NCBI GenBank assembly: GCA_018384465.1 | Contig: JAHAYQ010000310.1 | Coordinates: 1 to 8,172 of the forward strand | Reading direction: 5' to 3' | DNA length: 8,172 nucleotides | Origin: Myroides sp. | Lineage (GTDB): Bacteria; Bacteroidota; Bacteroidia; Flavobacteriales; Flavobacteriaceae | Shown: in pieces, positions 5,789 to 8,172 of the stretch | How the letters are laid out: the number at the start of each line of letters is the position of its first letter | How positions within the stretch are numbered: the first letter of the stretch is position 1 | Notes under the pieces: model-generated | The model's input: only the letters and a program-made list of their open reading frames with translations | The model's database searches: none | Told to the model about the DNA's origin: nothing | Translations under genes and position numbers: made by a program

Positions 5789-6928
5789 ATGAAAAATTTT
5801 AAAAAGTTTACAATTGGTATGATTGGTGCAATTCTATTAAGCACTGGATTGTACTCTTGTAGTAATGATGATGTTACAAAAGAAACAGAAGAAAATCTTC
5901 AAGAAAATCTTCAAGGCAAATCTTTAGAGTCTAAAGTCTCTTCAATGCGAATAGATAATGGAATACCTTCGGCAAGCTCTAATAATATTCTTGTATTTGA
6001 AAGTAGAGAAGCATTAGAGAATGTTTTTAATGAAATGACTCAAGAGTATGATAAATATAATGAGGTATTAGATCAAAAAATTCCTAATGATTTAGAAGAT
6101 GATGATTTAGAAGATTTTATTATCAAAAATAATCTGGATGAAGATTACACTTTAAATAATTTTGAAAAACAGTTCGGTTTTAAATCCTTAAGAAAAACAA
6201 TTAATGAAGCAGAAGTAGCTTGGTTAGAAACTCAAGGAGAAGTAATGGATGTAGATACTGACCCAGACAATCATTTTATAGTAAGTGATTTTGAACGTAC
6301 ATTGTTAAATGAAGGATCAGAACTTATCGTAAAAGATGCAGAGAAAAGACCTATAATATTTAAATATTTTGAATGGGGACACATTGAGATTTCGAATTTA
6401 GATACAGAAATCTTAAGAGAGATTAACCAAGGGAATATTAATGACCCACAAGTGCTTGAAAATATGGCGGCTAGTAAAAGTTTCCTTAAAATTTTTTGGA
6501 AAAATAAAGATGGACTTATTATCTCAGGTTGTAGAAGAAGTGGAAGCAAAGTAGACTATTACTATTATGGTGGTAAGCAAATAAAAGGCTTTACTAGTCA
6601 AAACCAAGGTATTTTTGACAAGACATTAGTTGCTAAAACTAAAGGATATCAATGGAAAAAGGGTAAATGGAAAAATAGAAAGTTATGGGTACATGCTGGC
6701 GTTTCAGGTCTAAATAGAGGAGATTGGAAAGTAAACCATAACTGTGTTGATGTAATTGATGGTGCTGCCCGTTGGAAAGATTTAAAAAGATACAAGTTAG
6801 AATATCGTGAACCTAATCCAAACCCAATAAGCATGTATGTAACCAATAACTCTGTGTATTCATATCATAGTGAAGGTGGTGTTAGTTTCTTTGTAGACTT
6901 TTATGATTATAATACCGTTCAGTGGTAA
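5789..6928 (+). CDS. Two-part lipoprotein of unknown function
   Basis: The product is 379 aa. A lipoprotein signal peptide ends in L-Y-S-C (Cys24), followed by S-N-D-D, an acidic motif that in Bacteroidota favours export to the outer face of the outer membrane. A low-complexity linker follows (25-60). An acidic, helical part (about 66-235) starts N-I-L-V-F-E-S-R-E-A-L and includes D-L-E-D-D-D-L-E-D-F. Openings of this kind occur in Bacteroidota DUF4848-like surface proteins, but I cannot confirm membership. From about 236 the character changes: K, R, W and Y dominate (Y-Y-Y-Y-G-G at 257-262; Y-Q-W-K-K-G-K-W-K near 287-295), with Cys248 and Cys319 as a possible disulfide. A perfect 12-bp tandem duplication (5891-5914) doubles E-N-L-Q. 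I see no catalytic motif. It stands alone between the structured element upstream and a terminator downstream. Confidence 0.88.
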   Translation: MKNFKKFTIGMIGAILLSTGLYSCSNDDVTKETEENLQENLQGKSLESKVSSMRIDNGIPSASSNNILVFESREALENVFNEMTQEYDKYNEVLDQKIPNDLEDDDLEDFIIKNNLDEDYTLNNFEKQFGFKSLRKTINEAEVAWLETQGEVMDVDTDPDNHFIVSDFERTLLNEGSELIVKDAEKRPIIFKYFEWGHIEISNLDTEILREINQGNINDPQVLENMAASKSFLKIFWKNKDGLIISGCRRSGSKVDYYYYGGKQIKGFTSQNQGIFDKTLVAKTKGYQWKKGKWKNRKLWVHAGVSGLNRGDWKVNHNCVDVIDGAARWKDLKRYKLEYREPNPNPISMYVTNNSVYSYHSEGGVSFFVDFYDYNTVQW

Positions 6929-6936
6929 ATATAACA

Positions 6937-6968
6937 TTGCATAAATAATACTTCCTAGCCTACATTTG
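6937..6968 (+). promoter_or_regulatory. Promoter of the beta-barrel / lipocalin-like operon
   Basis: TTG at 6937-6939 is followed after 21 nt by TACATTTG at 6961-6968, a perfect TAnnTTTG. Transcription would start near 6975, about 30 nt before the ATG at 7005. The -7 box falls in the loop of the terminator at 6950-6988. Confidence 0.6.
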
Positions 6969-6988
6969 TAATGTTAGGAAGTAATTTT
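6950..6988 (+). terminator. Terminator after the 379-aa lipoprotein gene
   Basis: ACTTCCTA (6950-6957) pairs perfectly with TAGGAAGT (6975-6982). ACAT/ATGT inside the loop can add four pairs. The stem is followed by AATTTT. It starts 21 nt past the stop codon of the upstream gene and overlaps the next promoter. Confidence 0.65.
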
Positions 6989-7004
6989 AAAATAATTTAG
7001 TACT

Positions 7005-7685
7005 ATGACAAAAATAAAATTAACAATACTGTTTGTATTAACTGTTTTTAACTCAGGCTACGCACAAAATAGCTCAAAATTATTTTCAGAAACAAAAAAA
7101 ACATCTTATTTTGTTGGATATTCTTCTATTCAATTTCATAATTATAATAATGGAAACTTCATGAAATATAATAATTCTACTGCTATAAGTTTAGGATTAG
7201 ATTATCGTTTTTTTGAACGTAAGAATCACCAATTTACTGCGGGAGCTCTTCTAAATTACAGCACGTTGGAATACCGTTTGAATAATAATTTTACTGATAC
7301 GGGCGCAGAAATATTTCTAGAAGTTCCAGTAAGATTCGAATATAATATAGTGTTAACAGAAAAACTTTATGTAACACCTAGTGCCGGTTTAAACTTTAGT
7401 GCTTATCTAAACTCTGAGCAAAGATATTTCCAAAATTATTTTTACGAAGGAGGTAGTTACGAAACGATGATTCAAACAAAGCCTTTTGCACTAGGTGGTA
7501 ATGCAAACGTAGCTCTGAATTATAAAACCTCTAAAGGCATTTTTGGTATTAATGCTGGTTATTCAACTTCATTAAATGATGTTTATGGAGTAAATCATAC
7601 AAATATTGACAATAATTCTTTTTACTCACAAGATTTAAAACGTAAGTTTGTAACTTTCGGCTTAAAATTTACACCTAAAAAATAA
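7005..7685 (+). CDS. Small outer-membrane beta-barrel protein
   Basis: The 226-aa product starts with a Sec signal peptide cleaved after G-Y-A-Q (about residue 21). The mature part is rich in alternating hydrophobic/polar strands, for example S-Y-F-V-G-Y-S-S-I-Q-F, T-A-I-S-L-G-L-D-Y-R-F, Q-F-T-A-G-A-L-L-N-Y, L-Y-V-T-P-S-A-G-L-N-F and F-G-I-N-A-G-Y. They are joined by Asn/Tyr-rich loops. The last strand, F-V-T-F-G-L-K-F, precedes a short P-K-K tail. This is the layout of an eight- to ten-stranded barrel of the OmpA-transmembrane / PorT-like 'outer membrane beta-barrel' class common in Bacteroidota. The barrel size is estimated by eye. No peptidoglycan-binding domain is present. It is the first gene of a two-gene operon with its own promoter. 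The cargo or binding partner is unknown. Confidence 0.87.
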   Translation: MTKIKLTILFVLTVFNSGYAQNSSKLFSETKKTSYFVGYSSIQFHNYNNGNFMKYNNSTAISLGLDYRFFERKNHQFTAGALLNYSTLEYRLNNNFTDTGAEIFLEVPVRFEYNIVLTEKLYVTPSAGLNFSAYLNSEQRYFQNYFYEGGSYETMIQTKPFALGGNANVALNYKTSKGIFGINAGYSTSLNDVYGVNHTNIDNNSFYSQDLKRKFVTFGLKFTPKK

Positions 7686-7690
7686 AAATT

Positions 7691-8158
7691 ATGAAAAAAA
7701 TAATATGTAGCTTTCTATTTATTTTAGCTTTGAGTTCATGCAATAATGACGACAATATAACTTTACAGCAAGAAAACACAGTAGAAAACACCATTAAAGG
7801 TAAATGGTTTTTCTACGGGGAAGAAGAGTTAGATGCAAATGGAAATGTAGAAGCCTTTTGGGACCTAAGTGAAAAAGAATGTAATTCTGGATTTATTATT
7901 TTTAAGGAAAACTATTTGAAAGATGAAGAACACGCAGATCCAAATGAAGCGTGTGAAAAATTTGATGTTCCTGGAATTTGGAAATATGAGAAACCTACCA
8001 ACATCCTAACAATAATTGATGAAGAAGATGGCTATATTGTTAAAGGCACAATAATTACTATTAATGAAAACGAATTAAGAATAAAGCTTACGCAGCAAGG
8101 TGATGACACCGATTTTGAAGACTGGAATACACATATGATTTTTAAAAGAAGATTATGA
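7691..8158 (+). CDS. Lipocalin-like lipoprotein
   Basis: The 155-aa product has a lipoprotein signal with lipobox L-S-S-C (Cys17), followed by N-N-D-D, an acidic surface-export-like signal. The mature domain opens with I-K-G-K-W-F-F (about 35-41). It runs as short beta strands: F-I-I-F (68-71), G-I-W-K-Y (95-99), L-T-I-I-D (106-110), T-I-I-T-I (120-124), L-R-I-K-L (129-133), and ends H-M-I-F-K-R. The opening G-K-W, the mid-chain W-K-Y and the length fit small Bacteroidota lipocalin-like domains. Cys64 and Cys88 could form the disulfide often seen there. The role is unknown; relatives are thought to bind small hydrophobic ligands, but no binding residues can be named. It begins 5 bp after the beta-barrel gene and is surely co-transcribed with it, suggesting a joint outer-membrane function. 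The 14 bases after the stop are too short to read. Confidence 0.87.
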   Translation: MKKIICSFLFILALSSCNNDDNITLQQENTVENTIKGKWFFYGEEELDANGNVEAFWDLSEKECNSGFIIFKENYLKDEEHADPNEACEKFDVPGIWKYEKPTNILTIIDEEDGYIVKGTIITINENELRIKLTQQGDDTDFEDWNTHMIFKRRL

Positions 8159-8172
8159 TGATACTATGAGAC

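Noticed and set aside
6271..6846. Two minus-strand frames opposite the 379-aa lipoprotein gene
   Set aside because: They are antisense shadows rich in residues expected from reversing Lys/Asp/Glu codons and have no promoter.

Overview
The window looks like a chromosomal segment from a Bacteroidota bacterium, most likely of the class Flavobacteriia. The evidence is low GC, lipoproteins with acidic residues just after the lipidated cysteine, several promoters of the Bacteroidota form TTG-N17-21-TAnnTTTG, no clear Shine-Dalgarno sites, and a TPR / one-membrane-span / AraC-like HTH regulator of a type common in that class. No rRNA, tRNA, CRISPR array, transposase or phage gene is visible.

The left half (1-4665) is read entirely from the minus strand. 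From right to left it holds a large TPR-HTH membrane regulator (2908-4665), a long gene-free stretch rich in degenerate repeats (1935-2907), an unassigned lipoprotein (1353-1934), a small secreted protein (801-1196) and a secreted PsbP/Mog1-like protein (147-743). The last two are probably one operon, ended by a good intrinsic terminator at 34-63.

The right half (4945-8158) is read entirely from the plus strand. It starts with a lipoprotein gene broken by a frameshift (4945-5536). A compact structured element follows (5648-5695). Next come a 379-aa lipoprotein with an acidic N-terminal half and a basic, aromatic C-terminal half (5789-6928), a small outer-membrane beta-barrel (7005-7685) and a lipocalin-like lipoprotein (7691-8158). 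The last two are 5 bp apart and share a promoter whose -7 box lies inside the loop of the preceding terminator. Nearly all products are exported, so the theme is cell envelope or surface. The sequence assigns no pathway.

The most distinctive structure is at the divergent switch point (about 4596-4862). Six same-orientation copies of a near-palindromic unit, GGGAATAAATTRTCCA, form two triplets with identical 20/21-bp internal spacing, exactly 187 bp apart. One inverted seventh half-copy lies beside them. One triplet lies in the 5' end of the regulator coding sequence and contributes to its unusual signal peptide. The other lies just upstream of the promoter of the divergent lipoprotein. This could be an operator array, a short mobile repeat, or a DnaA-box-like cluster; sequence alone does not decide.
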